This document shows positions 54,397-63,786 of a stretch of DNA of 64,000 nucleotides, in pieces. The notes under the pieces were generated by a model. It worked only from the letters and a program-made list of their open reading frames with translations. It was not told the origin of the DNA and did not search any database. The DNA is from Acaricomes phytoseiuli DSM 14247 (lineage in GTDB: Bacteria; Actinomycetota; Actinomycetes; Actinomycetales; Micrococcaceae), in contig NZ_AQXM01000054.1 in NCBI RefSeq assembly GCF_000376245.1, positions 20,836 through 84,835 on the forward strand, read 5' to 3'. Position numbers and translations under genes: made by a program. Within the stretch, counting starts at the first letter, position 1, and each line of letters starts with the position of its first letter.

Positions 54397-54567
54397 ATGC
54401 CGCAGTACTGGTACAACGTCAACACCCATGAAGTCGAAGAAGACGCGCAGTCCGACTGGAGCCAGCTGCTCGGCCCCTATGAGACGCGTTCGGAAGCCGA
54501 GCGTGCGTTGGAGAAAGTCCGCGAGCGCAACGAGGCCTGGGACGAGCAGGACGAAGACGAGGACTGA
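54397..54567 (+). CDS. Small SPOR-domain protein
   Basis: 56 residues, ATG 54397 with AGGAGG at 54380-54385. It begins PQYWYNVNTHEVEEDAQSDW and continues with LLGPYETRSEAERALEKVRE, a pattern matching short SPOR-type proteins of Arthrobacter, and ends in a very acidic tail (DEQDEDED). SPOR domains often bind denuded peptidoglycan, but such a short cytoplasmic form without signal or membrane segment has no known role. Confidence 0.8.
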   Translation: MPQYWYNVNTHEVEEDAQSDWSQLLGPYETRSEAERALEKVRERNEAWDEQDEDED

Positions 54568-54601
54568 ATCCCGCTCCCGGGTTCGGAAGAGACGGCTGAA
54601 A

Positions 54602-54670
54602 CCTTGACTTGGGAGCAGTTGTGCAGGGTCTAGTCCGCTAACACCCTGCGCAACTGCTCCCAAGTCAAGG
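54602..54670. terminator. 28-bp inverted repeat between convergent genes
   Basis: Arms 54602-54629 and 54643-54670 pair over 28 positions with one mismatch and a 13-base loop. It lies between the SPOR gene (stop 54567) and panB (stop 54705), so it likely ends transcription from both sides. Confidence 0.8.
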
Positions 54671-54704
54671 GCCGGAAGTAGTCGGTGAGCAGGGTCATCA
54701 GGTT

Positions 54705-55580
54705 TCAAAACGAATGCTCTGGGCCCGGGAACCGGCCGTTGCGGACATCATCGCCGTACTCGGTCGCAGCCCGGCGCAGCTCATCTCCCAGTTGGGCGTA
54801 CTGCTTGACGAATTTAGCGAGTCGGGGGCTGTCAGCTACGCCAGAGCGCATGCCTGCCATATCCTGCCAGACCAGGACCTGGCCCGTCGTCGCGGCGCCG
54901 GCTCCGATGCCGATGGTGGGCACCGGGACTGCGCGGTCCACCGCAGCGGCGACCTCAGCGGGCACCATTTCCATGAGGACGCAGAATGCTCCCGCCTCGG
55001 TGAGGGCTACGGCGTCGTCGATCAGCCGCTGGCCGTCCTCCCCCCGGCCCTGGACCCGATAACCGCCCAGTGCATGTTCGCTCTGTGGGGTGAAGCCGAT
55101 ATGCGCGATCACCGGGATCCCGGCATCAGTCATCGCGCGTACCTGCGGTGCGATTCGGGCCGTGCCTTCGATCTTGACCGCTGCGGCAAGGCCTTCTTTG
55201 AGAAATCTCACACCGGTGGCCGCGGCTTGCTGCGCGGACTCCTCATATGAGCCGAACGGCAGATCAGCCACCACGAGCGCCCGCCGTGCTGACCGGGCCA
55301 CAGCACGGCACAGCGGCAGCAGCTCCTCCATGGTGATCGGCAGAGTGGTCTCGTAACCGTAGACGTTATTCGCTGCGGAGTCCCCGACGAGCAGGGTTTC
55401 GATACCGGCTTCATCGAAGATTCGGGCGCTGTACTGATCGTAGGCGGTCAGCATGGCGAATTTGCGGCCCTCGTCTTTCGCCTGCTGCAGCTGGCGGATG
55501 CGGATGCGCTGCGGCACCTGGCCCGCCGGCCTCTCCGGTGCGCTCGAGCCGTACGGCGGCGTGATTTCCTTGCTGACCAT
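54705..55580 (-). CDS. panB: 3-methyl-2-oxobutanoate hydroxymethyltransferase
   Basis: 291 residues. It makes ketopantoate for pantothenate and CoA. The conserved [26 protein letters not shown] start of the barrel, [38 protein letters not shown] and [11 protein letters not shown] segments are all visible. The start is ATG 55580, six bases after a TAGGCT -10. The other pantothenate genes are not in the window. Confidence 0.94.
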   Translation of the reverse strand: MVSKEITPPYGSSAPERPAGQVPQRIRIRQLQQAKDEGRKFAMLTAYDQYSARIFDEAGIETLLVGDSAANNVYGYETTLPITMEELLPLCRAVARSARRALVVADLPFGSYEESAQQAAATGVRFLKEGLAAAVKIEGTARIAPQVRAMTDAGIPVIAHIGFTPQSEHALGGYRVQGRGEDGQRLIDDAVALTEAGAFCVLMEMVPAEVAAAVDRAVPVPTIGIGAGAATTGQVLVWQDMAGMRSGVADSPRLAKFVKQYAQLGDELRRAATEYGDDVRNGRFPGPEHSF

Positions 55581-55586
55581 GAAATG

Positions 55587-55592
55587 AGCCTA
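55587..55592 (-). promoter_or_regulatory. -10 element of a leaderless panB transcript
   Basis: On the minus strand TAGGCT ends six bases before ATG 55580. Confidence 0.5.
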
Positions 55593-55740
55593 CTCGACCA
55601 GGGTCCGGGCCGGGGCGGCTTGCGAAGCGGAAAGAAAATGACATGACACAGAGCGTGCAGACGCTCCCTGCCCGACCTCGGTAGAGTGATCGGGAACGGG
55701 GCCGCCTCCCGATGAGACAGCAGATATCTAAGGAGCCGCG

Positions 55741-57081
55741 ATGGATCGCCAGCAAGAATACGTCCTCCGCACCATCGAAGAACGCGATGTCCGCTTCGTC
55801 AGGTTATGGTTCACCGATGTGGTCGGTGCGCTCAAATCAGTGGCCCTGGCACCGGCAGAGGTAGAGGGCGCGTTCGAAGAAGGCCTGGGTTTCGACGGCT
55901 CATCCATTGAAGGGCTGTCCCGGGTGTTCGAGTCCGATATGCTGCTCGCTCCGGATCCTTCAACCTTTCAGATCCTGCCTTGGCGCGGTGATACCGAGCA
56001 GACCTCCAGAATGTTCTGCGACATCATGACTCCGGACGGTCAGCCGGCTATGGCGGACCCTCGGCAGGTGCTCAAACGAACCCTGGCGAAAGTCTCGGAT
56101 CTGGGTTTCACCTGCTACACCCACCCGGAAATAGAGTTCTATCTGCTCAAATCCGAGGCGCTGGGCTCGGATGGTCAGCCTGTTCCCGTTGATCAGGCCG
56201 GCTATTTCGATCATGTGCCGGGAGGCATTGCCCAGGACTTCCGGCGCACGGCCGTCGCCATGTTGGAAAACGTCGGAATCTCTGTGGAGTTCAGCCACCA
56301 TGAAGCCGGGCCGGGGCAGAACGAGATCGACCTGCGTTACGCCGATGCGCTGCAGACCGCGGATAACATCATGACTTTCCGCACCGTGATCAAAGAAGTG
56401 GCTCTGCAGCAGGGAAGCTACGCGACGTTCATGCCCAAACCCTTTTCCGAGCACCCCGGATCAGGAATGCATACGCATTTCTCCCTTTTCGAAGGCGATA
56501 GCAATGCTTTCTACGAAGCCGGTGCCGAGTTCCAGCTCTCCGCGACCGCGCGGCATTTCATCGCCGGAATCCTCCGGCACGCCCCAGAATTCACCGTGGT
56601 CACCAACCAATTCGTCAATTCGTATAAACGCCTCTGGGGCGGTGGGGAAGCGCCGAGTCATCTTTCCTGGGGGCATAACAACCGCTCCGCGCTGGTCAGG
56701 GTGCCGCTGTACAAGCCGGGCAAGGGGCAGTCCGCCCGGATCGAATACCGGGGTATCGATGCCGCGGCCAATCCATACCTGTCCTATGCGGTGCTTCTCG
56801 CCGCCGGACTCAAGGGCATTGAAGAGGAATACGAGCTGCCCGCTGCCGCCGAGGACGATGTCTGGTCGCTCACCACGGCGGAGCGCCGCGCCCTCGGGCA
56901 TGACCCCTTGCCGGCTAGCCTGCACGATGCCATCCGGGTGGCTGAAGAATCCGAATTCATGGCGGAGACCTTGGGGGAGCAGGTCTACGGGCACTTCCTG
57001 AGCAATAAGCGCGCCGAATGGCAGGATTACCGGCTTCAGGTGACTCCTTATGAACTTCAGCGCAATCTCGGGATCCTCTGA
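55741..57081 (+). CDS. glnA2: Glutamine synthetase (GlnA2-type, GSI-alpha)
   Basis: 446 residues, with AAGGAG six bases before ATG 55741. It fixes ammonium onto glutamate. LWFTDVVGALKSVAL, FEEGLGFDGSSIEG, EIEFYL, and NNRSALVRVPLYKPGKGQSARIEYR mark glutamine synthetase I. Length and the GFDGSSIEG region fit the shorter alpha subtype; adenylylation of this form is not expected, so the adjacent glnE probably acts mainly on another GlnA outside the window. The glnA2-glnE pair is conserved in actinobacteria. Confidence 0.93.
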   Translation: MDRQQEYVLRTIEERDVRFVRLWFTDVVGALKSVALAPAEVEGAFEEGLGFDGSSIEGLSRVFESDMLLAPDPSTFQILPWRGDTEQTSRMFCDIMTPDGQPAMADPRQVLKRTLAKVSDLGFTCYTHPEIEFYLLKSEALGSDGQPVPVDQAGYFDHVPGGIAQDFRRTAVAMLENVGISVEFSHHEAGPGQNEIDLRYADALQTADNIMTFRTVIKEVALQQGSYATFMPKPFSEHPGSGMHTHFSLFEGDSNAFYEAGAEFQLSATARHFIAGILRHAPEFTVVTNQFVNSYKRLWGGGEAPSHLSWGHNNRSALVRVPLYKPGKGQSARIEYRGIDAAANPYLSYAVLLAAGLKGIEEEYELPAAAEDDVWSLTTAERRALGHDPLPASLHDAIRVAEESEFMAETLGEQVYGHFLSNKRAEWQDYRLQVTPYELQRNLGIL

Positions 57082-57119
57082 TCCGGTGATGAAACGGCAG
57101 TGCGCGGGGCCGCGGGGCC

Positions 57120-60100
57120 ATGGCTAGTCTCGGCAGAACGCTGATCAGTCTGGGCTTCTCCGATCTGGAAGGGAGCAGCAGGTTCCTGGCCGCCCCCGAG
57201 CTGACGGGTGTCGATCAGCAGGTTCTCTTCGACGGACTGCCTCTGGCCGCCGATCCTGATCTGGCGCTGCGCTCCCTGGTCCGAATGCTCGCTACCGGAG
57301 GACAGCTCGAGCAGCAGCTTAGGATGCTCCTCAGCGTTGAGCAGCAGATCGTGCCCGCATCGGTCTCCGGAGCGGAGGCCTCTGCTGCCGGCGGCAGCAG
57401 TGGGATGACTGCTGCCGGGCCTTTGTTCCGGTTACTCGGAGCCTCCGAAGCGCTGGCGGACTTCCTGATCCGGGCTCCTGAGGAATCCGAGCTGCTGGCA
57501 GCTGCGCCGGCCGCCGAATTCCTCCGCACAGACCCTGAAGAGCTGCGCCGCTCGCTCCTGGAAGCCGTCGGAGCGGATCCCGATGCAGCGGTGCCGGTAG
57601 CCGCGCAGCCCGAGCCCGATGCGCCTGCTGCGCTCAGCTTCGCGCTGCGCCGGCGCTATCGCAGGCATCTGACCTCTTTGGCGATCCGAGACCTGTGCAC
57701 GGTCTCTCCCGTGGACGCCATGCCGCTCGTGGCCGCCGAGCTGGCCGACCTCGCCGCTGCGGCCATCGAAGCCGCACTCGCGGTCTCGCGGGCCGAACTA
57801 GCCGGCAGTGAGCCCGCGGAGGATATCGCTGCGGTGCGGTTCGCGGTGATCGGCATGGGCAAATGCGGCGCCCGAGAACTGAACTATATCTCCGATGTGG
57901 ATGTGATCTACGTCGTCGAGGCCGATGCGCAAACCGCCCCGACGGAGCAGCCCGGTGCTCACCGCGGTGCAGCGCTCGAGGCAGAAGCAGTGCATCGTCT
58001 CGGCACGCGCCTAGCCACCGGTATCGCCAAAGTCATCAGCGCTCCCGGTGCAGAGCCGGGGCTCTGGGAGATCGACCCCAATCTGCGTCCTGAAGGCAAG
58101 GACGGCCCTCTAGTTCGGAGCCTGGAGTCGCATCTGGAGTACTACCGGCGCTGGGCTGCGAGCTGGGAGTTCCAGGCCCTGCTCAAAGCTCGCTGCATTG
58201 CCGGGGACCGGGAGCTGGGGGAGCGTTACGCACAGGCGATAGCCCCTCTGGTCTGGGCGTCTTCGGAGCGAGAAGGGTTCGTCGACTCGGTACGCGCCAT
58301 GCGCCGACGGGTCAGCGACCATATTCCTGCTGAGGAACGCGACTGGCAGCTCAAACTCGGCGAGGGCGGTTTGCGCGATGTCGAGTTCACGGTTCAGCTC
58401 CTGCAACTGGTCCACGGCAAAACCGATGTCCAGCTGAGGCATCAGGACACGCTCGGGGCGCTGGAGGCGCTAGCCGCCGGCTCATATATCGGCGCTGCCG
58501 ATGCGGCGGCGTTGGATGCCGCTTATCGCTATCTGAGAGTGCTGGAGCACCGGATTCAGCTCGTACGCCTGCGGCGCAGTCACGTGATGCCCAGTGGCGA
58601 GCCGGAGTTGCGCGCCCTGGCGCGTTCCAGCAGGGGAGTGCCGCAGGCTTCGGCCCGGCCCAGGGCAGAAACCTTCCTGGCTGACTGGCGAGCGGTCAAG
58701 CGCCGGGTGCGGTCCTTGCATGAGCAGATCTTCTATCAGCCTCTGCTGGCAACAGCCGCGCACCTGAGCGCCGAGGAAACCTCGCTCACTCCTGAGGCGG
58801 CACGGGCCCGCTTGGCGGCTTTGGGCTATTTGGACGGTGCCGGAGCGATGCGGCATATCGAGGCGCTGACCGTGGGGCTCTCCCGGTGTGCCGCCTTGCA
58901 ACGACATTTACTGCCGGTGTTGCTCGGCTGGCTGGCCGAAGGGGTGGACCCCGATGCGGGCTTACTGGCCTTCCGCAGGCTGAGCGAGTCGCTTGGTCAG
59001 AGCCCCTGGTACTTGAGTATGCTCCGAGACTCCCCGGCGGGGGCGGAACGGCTTTGCCATGTGCTTTCAAGTTCCCGGTTGATCGCCGATCTGCTCGAGG
59101 TCTCTCCGGAGCAGACCGCCTGGCTGGGCTCGGACCGGGAGCTGAGGCCGCAGAGTTTCGGCATGCTCTGGCAAGAGGTCAGATCCAAGATGTCACGGCA
59201 TCCCGGAGCCGCTGCGGCGATGCGGCTGATCCGGCTCATCCGGCGCCGGGAGATGCTCAGGGTAGCGCTCGCCGATAGCGCGGGATTAGTGGACACGCAG
59301 AGCATGGGCCAGGCCTTAGCGGATATCGACCGGGTTACCATCCTGGGGGCGCTGAGAGCCGCGGAGAAACAGCTGGCGGCCTCCGGCGAGCCGGAGAAGA
59401 CCAAGGTCCTGGTGGTGGCCATGGGTCGGCAGGGCGGACGAGAGATCGGGTACGGCTCGGACGCGGATGTGATCTTCGTGCACAGAGCGCTTCCCGGCTT
59501 TACCGCGGATGAAGCGCAGGAGCAGGCGGGGCGCCTGGTGGCGACGCTGACGAACTTGCTGACCCAGCCTTTGACGCCCGCGATTCTTGCGGAAAGGCCT
59601 CTGGTGCTGGACGCCGGGCTGCGCCCGGAAGGCAAGAACGGGCCGATGGTTCGGTCTTTGGATTCCTACCGGCAGTATTACGAACGCTGGTCACTAATCT
59701 GGGAGGCCCAGGCTCTGCTCCGTGCCCGTCCTATCGCCGGGGACGATGCCCTCGCTGAAGACTTCCTGGCCTTGATCGACCCGATCCGCTACCCGGAGAC
59801 GATCAGCGAGGACGAACTCCGTGAAATACGCCGTATCAAAGCCAGGGTAGAAGCCGAGCGCCTGCCGCGCGGTGCTGATCCGAACCGGCAGCTCAAACTC
59901 GGCAGGGGCGGTCTGAGCGATATCGAATGGCTGATTCAGATGCTGCAGCTGCAGTATGCGCATCAGTACCCAGGGCTGCGCACCACCTCAACGCTCCCGG
60001 CTCTGGAGGCGGCTGCGGAAGCGGGGCTAATGGCGCAGGAGGATGCACAAGTGCTGCGCCGCGCTTGGTTGCTGGCCAGCCAGATCCGCTCGGGCACGGT

Positions 60101-60275
60101 GCTCTGGCGGGGCAAGGCCAATGACCAGCTGCCCTCGGCTCGACGGGATCTGGAAGCAGTGGCGCGCTGGTGCGGGTACCCGCCGGATCATGGCGGGCAG
60201 CTGGAGGAAGACTATCTGCGCGCCACACGGCAGGCCCGGTCCGTTGTGGAACGAGTCTTCTACGGCTACCACTAG
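57120..60275 (+). CDS. glnE: Bifunctional glutamine synthetase adenylyltransferase/deadenylase
   Basis: 1,051 residues. It attaches and removes AMP on glutamine synthetase. Two nucleotidyltransferase domains are visible: the N-terminal (deadenylase) with GMGKCGARELNYISDVDVIYV and the C-terminal (adenylylase) with MGRQGGREIGYGSDADVIFV. Each is followed by a regulatory helical block with LKLGEGGLRDVEF and LKLGRGGLSDIEW. The start is ATG 57120; no good ribosome site is seen, and the gap to glnA2 is 38 bp, so they may be co-transcribed. Confidence 0.94.
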   Translation: MASLGRTLISLGFSDLEGSSRFLAAPELTGVDQQVLFDGLPLAADPDLALRSLVRMLATGGQLEQQLRMLLSVEQQIVPASVSGAEASAAGGSSGMTAAGPLFRLLGASEALADFLIRAPEESELLAAAPAAEFLRTDPEELRRSLLEAVGADPDAAVPVAAQPEPDAPAALSFALRRRYRRHLTSLAIRDLCTVSPVDAMPLVAAELADLAAAAIEAALAVSRAELAGSEPAEDIAAVRFAVIGMGKCGARELNYISDVDVIYVVEADAQTAPTEQPGAHRGAALEAEAVHRLGTRLATGIAKVISAPGAEPGLWEIDPNLRPEGKDGPLVRSLESHLEYYRRWAASWEFQALLKARCIAGDRELGERYAQAIAPLVWASSEREGFVDSVRAMRRRVSDHIPAEERDWQLKLGEGGLRDVEFTVQLLQLVHGKTDVQLRHQDTLGALEALAAGSYIGAADAAALDAAYRYLRVLEHRIQLVRLRRSHVMPSGEPELRALARSSRGVPQASARPRAETFLADWRAVKRRVRSLHEQIFYQPLLATAAHLSAEETSLTPEAARARLAALGYLDGAGAMRHIEALTVGLSRCAALQRHLLPVLLGWLAEGVDPDAGLLAFRRLSESLGQSPWYLSMLRDSPAGAERLCHVLSSSRLIADLLEVSPEQTAWLGSDRELRPQSFGMLWQEVRSKMSRHPGAAAAMRLIRLIRRREMLRVALADSAGLVDTQSMGQALADIDRVTILGALRAAEKQLAASGEPEKTKVLVVAMGRQGGREIGYGSDADVIFVHRALPGFTADEAQEQAGRLVATLTNLLTQPLTPAILAERPLVLDAGLRPEGKNGPMVRSLDSYRQYYERWSLIWEAQALLRARPIAGDDALAEDFLALIDPIRYPETISEDELREIRRIKARVEAERLPRGADPNRQLKLGRGGLSDIEWLIQMLQLQYAHQYPGLRTTSTLPALEAAAEAGLMAQEDAQVLRRAWLLASQIRSGTVLWRGKANDQLPSARRDLEAVARWCGYPPDHGGQLEEDYLRATRQARSVVERVFYGYH

Positions 60276-60309
60276 CGGGTCAGTTTGGCTATTGGCTTCC
60301 GGAATTCGG

Positions 60310-60315
60310 TATTCT
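60310..60315 (+). promoter_or_regulatory. -10 element of a leaderless ABC transporter transcript
   Basis: TATTCT ends six bases before GTG 60322. TTGGCT at 60285-60290 may be the -35, at a long 19-base spacing. Confidence 0.5.
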
Positions 60316-60321
60316 CTACAG

Positions 60322-61800
60322 GTGTATTCTCTCTTTCGGACTCCCCGTCGACTGCTGACGTTCTTGGCAGCCATGGCTGCCGCAGCACTGGTCTTCCTCG
60401 GTACCGGCGCTCAGGCTATGGCGGTTTCCGCCACTGAAACGCCAGCGGACGGGGTCGCGGGCAAGACTTTCGTCATTGCCACCGACACCACTTTCGCGCC
60501 TTTCGAATTCCGCGACAGCAGCGGAGAGCTCGTCGGCATCGATATGGACCTCCTCCGCGCCATCGCGGAGGATCAGAGATTCTCGGTGGAAGTCCGCTCG
60601 CTCGGTTTCGCCGCAGCGCTGCAAGCGCTCAACGCCAACCAGGTAGACGGTGTGATCGCTGCTATGTCGATCACCGAGCAGCGCCAGCAGGTCTACGACT
60701 TCTCTGATCCGTACTTCGACTCCGGTGTGCAGATGGCCGTGGCGCAGAGTAACGATGACGTGAAGAGCTACGAGGATCTCCGGGGCGAGACGGTGACCGC
60801 GAAGACCGGCAGTGAAGGGGAGGCCTTCGCGCGTTCCATCGCGGATCAGTACGGCTTCACGGTCCGCTCCCTGGACCAGTCCGCCACGATGTACGAGCTG
60901 GTGAAATCCGGTAACGCGATAGCGGTCTTCGATGACTATCCCATACTGGCCTATGGCATCTCGCAAAACAACGGCTTGAAGACGGTGACCGATAAGGAGC
61001 CCGGCGGCTCTTACGGATTCGCGGTCAATAAAGGCCAGAACCAGGATCTGCTGGCCGCTTTCAACACCGGGCTGGCCGAGCTCCGCGCTGACGGCACCTA
61101 TCAGCAAATCCTGGATGCGTACTTGCAGGCTCCGGGCGCGGACGGGGATATGAGCTTCTGGGATCTGCTGGTGCAGAGCATGCCGGCTCTGCTCAAGGGT
61201 CTGAACAACACTTTGCTGGTCACCGCGATCTCTTTCGCTTTCGCCATGCTGCTGGGCCTTTTCTTCGGATTCCTCAAGGTCTCCCGGAACATCTTCCTGC
61301 GCGGTGCCGCCACGACCTTCGTGAATATCTTCCGCGGCACCCCGTTGCTGGTTCAGGCTTTCTTCTTCTACTTCGGCATCCCGCAGCTCACCGGGCAGCC
61401 CATCGATATCTGGGTGGCGGGCGTCCTGACGCTGAGCTTGAACTCGGGAGCGTACATCACCGAGATTGTCCGCGGCGGCATCCAATCAGTCGATCCGGGG
61501 CAGCTCGAAGCCAGCCGCAGCCTGGGGCTGGGCTACCTCACCTCGATGCGCAGAGTCGTGGTGCCCCAGGCCTTCAAGATCATGACCCCTTCTTTGATCA
61601 ATCAGCTGGTGATCCTGCTCAAGGACTCCTCGCTGCTGCTGGCGATCGGTTTCGCCGAGTTGCTCTACCAGGGTCAGCAGATCTATGCGGGTAACTTCCG
61701 GGTGGCGGAGACCCTGCTGATCGTCGGTGTCATGTACTTCGTGGTGATCATGCTGCTCACCAGACTGGCCAATTTCGTCGATAAGAGGTTCAACAAATGA
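60322..61800 (+). CDS. Amino acid ABC transporter, fused binding protein and permease
   Basis: 492 residues from GTG 60322; the frame is open further upstream into glnE, but a signal peptide starts here ([21 protein letters not shown]). The extracytoplasmic solute-binding domain spans about 45-265 ([29 protein letters not shown]...). It is joined to an MetI-type permease (about 280-490) with the EAA loop [26 protein letters not shown]. The binding domain is of the polar amino acid family, suggesting glutamine or glutamate, which fits the glnA2-glnE neighbours. GlnP-type fusions are known in Gram-positive bacteria. Confidence 0.92.
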   Translation: MYSLFRTPRRLLTFLAAMAAAALVFLGTGAQAMAVSATETPADGVAGKTFVIATDTTFAPFEFRDSSGELVGIDMDLLRAIAEDQRFSVEVRSLGFAAALQALNANQVDGVIAAMSITEQRQQVYDFSDPYFDSGVQMAVAQSNDDVKSYEDLRGETVTAKTGSEGEAFARSIADQYGFTVRSLDQSATMYELVKSGNAIAVFDDYPILAYGISQNNGLKTVTDKEPGGSYGFAVNKGQNQDLLAAFNTGLAELRADGTYQQILDAYLQAPGADGDMSFWDLLVQSMPALLKGLNNTLLVTAISFAFAMLLGLFFGFLKVSRNIFLRGAATTFVNIFRGTPLLVQAFFFYFGIPQLTGQPIDIWVAGVLTLSLNSGAYITEIVRGGIQSVDPGQLEASRSLGLGYLTSMRRVVVPQAFKIMTPSLINQLVILLKDSSLLLAIGFAELLYQGQQIYAGNFRVAETLLIVGVMYFVVIMLLTRLANFVDKRFNK

Positions 61801-62573
61801 GCACCACTGCGAATGAAGCGGCCCAGGCTCCCGCTGGGGACGGCCAGATCAAGATCCAGGTCAGCGGCTTGCGCAAGAGCTACGGCAGTAACGAGGTGCT
61901 CCAGGGCATCGATGCGCAAGTCCGGGAGGGCGAGGTGGTCTGCGTCATCGGCCCTTCGGGCTCCGGTAAGTCGACGTTCCTGCGCTGTCTCAACAAACTG
62001 GAGGACATCAGCGGGGGCAGCGTGGTCGTCGATGATCTTGACCTCGCTGATCCCAAGGTTAACCTCAACCAGGTGCGTCAGCGCATCGGGATGGTCTTCC
62101 AGCATTTCAATCTCTTCCCGCATATGTCGGTCATGGAGAACATCACGTTGGCCCCGGTGGAGCTCAAGAAGCTCAGCAAAGCACAGGCCCGGGAGCGGGC
62201 GCTAGAGCTGCTGCGTCGAGTGGGTCTCGAGGAGAAGGCCGAGGCCCGCCCGGCTTCTCTCTCCGGAGGCCAGAAGCAGCGGGTGGCCATTGCCCGTGCG
62301 CTCGCTATGTCACCGGATGTCATGCTTTTCGATGAGGCGACGAGCGCTCTGGATCCCGAGATGGTCGGTGAGGTGCTGCAAGTCATCAAGGGCTTGGCCG
62401 AAGAAGGCATGACCATGGTTCTGGTGACCCATGAGATGGGGTTCGCCCGTGAAGTTGCGGACCGGGTGTTTTTCATGGACGGCGGTGTGATCTGTGAGGA
62501 AGGCGATCCGCAGCAGATTTTCAATGCTCCGCAGCAGCAACGGCTGCAAGAATTTCTGGCGAAGGTGCTCTGA
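61797..62573 (+). CDS. Amino acid ABC transporter ATPase
   Basis: 258 residues. The start overlaps the permease stop by ATGA. Walker [12 protein letters not shown], the Q-loop [12 protein letters not shown], signature [15 protein letters not shown], Walker [15 protein letters not shown] and the H-loop VTHEMGFA are all present, as in GlnQ/HisP ATPases. It powers the fused permease before it. Confidence 0.95.
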   Translation: MSTTANEAAQAPAGDGQIKIQVSGLRKSYGSNEVLQGIDAQVREGEVVCVIGPSGSGKSTFLRCLNKLEDISGGSVVVDDLDLADPKVNLNQVRQRIGMVFQHFNLFPHMSVMENITLAPVELKKLSKAQARERALELLRRVGLEEKAEARPASLSGGQKQRVAIARALAMSPDVMLFDEATSALDPEMVGEVLQVIKGLAEEGMTMVLVTHEMGFAREVADRVFFMDGGVICEEGDPQQIFNAPQQQRLQEFLAKVL

Positions 62574-62588
62574 GATCTAGGGCCGGGC

Positions 62589-62594
62589 TAAAGT
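62589..62594 (+). promoter_or_regulatory. -10 element of a leaderless VOC gene transcript
   Basis: TAAAGT ends six bases before ATG 62601 and lies 16 bases after the ATPase stop. Confidence 0.5.
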
Positions 62595-62600
62595 TTGGTC

Positions 62601-63029
62601 ATGACACACAAACTTTTCGTCAATATTCCGGTCCAGGACCTGCAGCGCTCCCAGCAGTTCTTCGGTGACCTTGGCTTTCAGTTCAATCCTCAGTTCACAG
62701 ATGAGAACGCTGCATGCATGATACTCAGCGAAGAGGGCTTCGTGATGCTCTTGGAGCGTTCGTTCTTCAAGACTTTCACGGACCGGCAGATCACAGACCC
62801 GACGACTACCGTGGAGGCCCTGCTGAGCTTCTCAGTAGACAGCCGCGCCGAGGTCGACAGAATTGCTGAGCAGGCCTTTGCCTGCGGAGCGACTGTGGCG
62901 AAAGACCCTGTGGATTTCGGTTTCATGTATCAGCGCAGTTTTTTGGATCCGGACGGCCATCATTGGGAAATCGTTTGGATGGATCCTGAGCAGATGATGA
63001 CTCACGAAGCAACGGTCGAATTGAGTTAA
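62601..63029 (+). CDS. VOC family (glyoxalase-like) protein
   Basis: 142 residues from ATG 62601; an in-frame TTG at 62595 is less likely given the -10 position. The vicinal oxygen chelate fold is shown by KLFVNIPVQDLQRSQQFFGDLGF, a central FTDRQITDPTTTVEALLSFSVDS and RSFLDPDGHHWEIVWMDPEQM. Members bind metal or act in resistance or demethylation; this one resembles the PhnB/YwdA-like subgroup, and its substrate is unknown. A terminator hairpin follows. Confidence 0.82.
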   Translation: MTHKLFVNIPVQDLQRSQQFFGDLGFQFNPQFTDENAACMILSEEGFVMLLERSFFKTFTDRQITDPTTTVEALLSFSVDSRAEVDRIAEQAFACGATVAKDPVDFGFMYQRSFLDPDGHHWEIVWMDPEQMMTHEATVELS

Positions 63030-63035
63030 ACGCGA

Positions 63036-63077
63036 CTGGGGCCGTCACATATTCCCCCCGGACTGTGACGGCCCCAG
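63036..63077 (+). terminator. Hairpin after the VOC gene
   Basis: CTGGGGCCGTCACA (63036-63049) pairs perfectly over 14 bp with TGTGACGGCCCCAG (63064-63077), with a 14-base loop. No T run follows. Confidence 0.7.
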
Positions 63078-63786
63078 CGCACTGCTCGGCCGAGGCGGAA
63101 ACCGCTACTGAGCGAGCAGGTTAATGATTCTTCTATAGTTCAGCGCACTCCGGGGATTCAAGGAGTCACGATCCTAAACACTAGGAGAATCAAAATCATG
63201 GGACTTTCCTATATTTAATTTTTTTCTCAGCATTCCGGTTTTCTTGTACATCATTCGTTCACGAGAATGATCTTCAGATTCCTAGCAGCGCCTGGAATAG
63301 ATGCGCGAAGTTACGTGTCGTCAGCATTTTCCAGTGCCCGTTCAGCTAAAGCAGTACGTGCTCAATGTAGGCTGTAACGGCGTATCGAGGGAAGTCTGTT
63401 CGCCTCGGATGTGGATTGCTTGATGAAAACATGGTCATACCCCCCTATATTGGCACTCCGGAGGGTCTCGAGCCGAGACTTTAACGTTAGACCCGAAAGA
63501 ATCTTCTTCCGAATCCATCGTATCGGTAGTGCCGTGAATAGAAGATTGGCACTTCCCAGAAGATTCGTCAAGTTGATTCTTAACGAGTCGCTTAAAGGCC
63601 CTTAAGTAACACACTTTCACAGAATTCTGGCTCTGTTTTGAACATTTTGGGAAGGCCCTGAAGATTTTGGGTCTCCTCCAAATCATTGTTATTGTTTATT
63701 CCGACCGAATTCGTGGGGGAGGGTTCGGTGCCTCGGGTCTGCCCCGGGTTTGGTTGACATCTGATCTGTGAGGATTCGTCCTCGCT
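63078..63786. other. AT-rich gap without a convincing gene
   Basis: About 700 bases clearly lower in GC than the rest of the window, with T-rich runs near 63217-63235. Short open frames exist on both strands (for example 63411-63605 plus, 63362-63571 and 63435-63686 minus), but they overlap each other, lack ribosome sites and resemble no family known to me. A six-codon frame ATG 63199 to TAA is too short to call. The stretch lies between the VOC gene and an insertion sequence and may be transferred or decayed DNA. The left end of the insertion sequence probably lies in the last 90 bases. Confidence 0.5.

Noticed and set aside
60043..60321. Longer N-terminus for the ABC transporter
   Set aside because: The extension lies inside glnE and would place a signal peptide in the middle of the protein; GTG 60322 fits the signal peptide and the -10.
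63362..63686. Three overlapping short frames in the AT-rich gap
   Set aside because: No ribosome sites, mutual overlap on both strands and no recognisable family.
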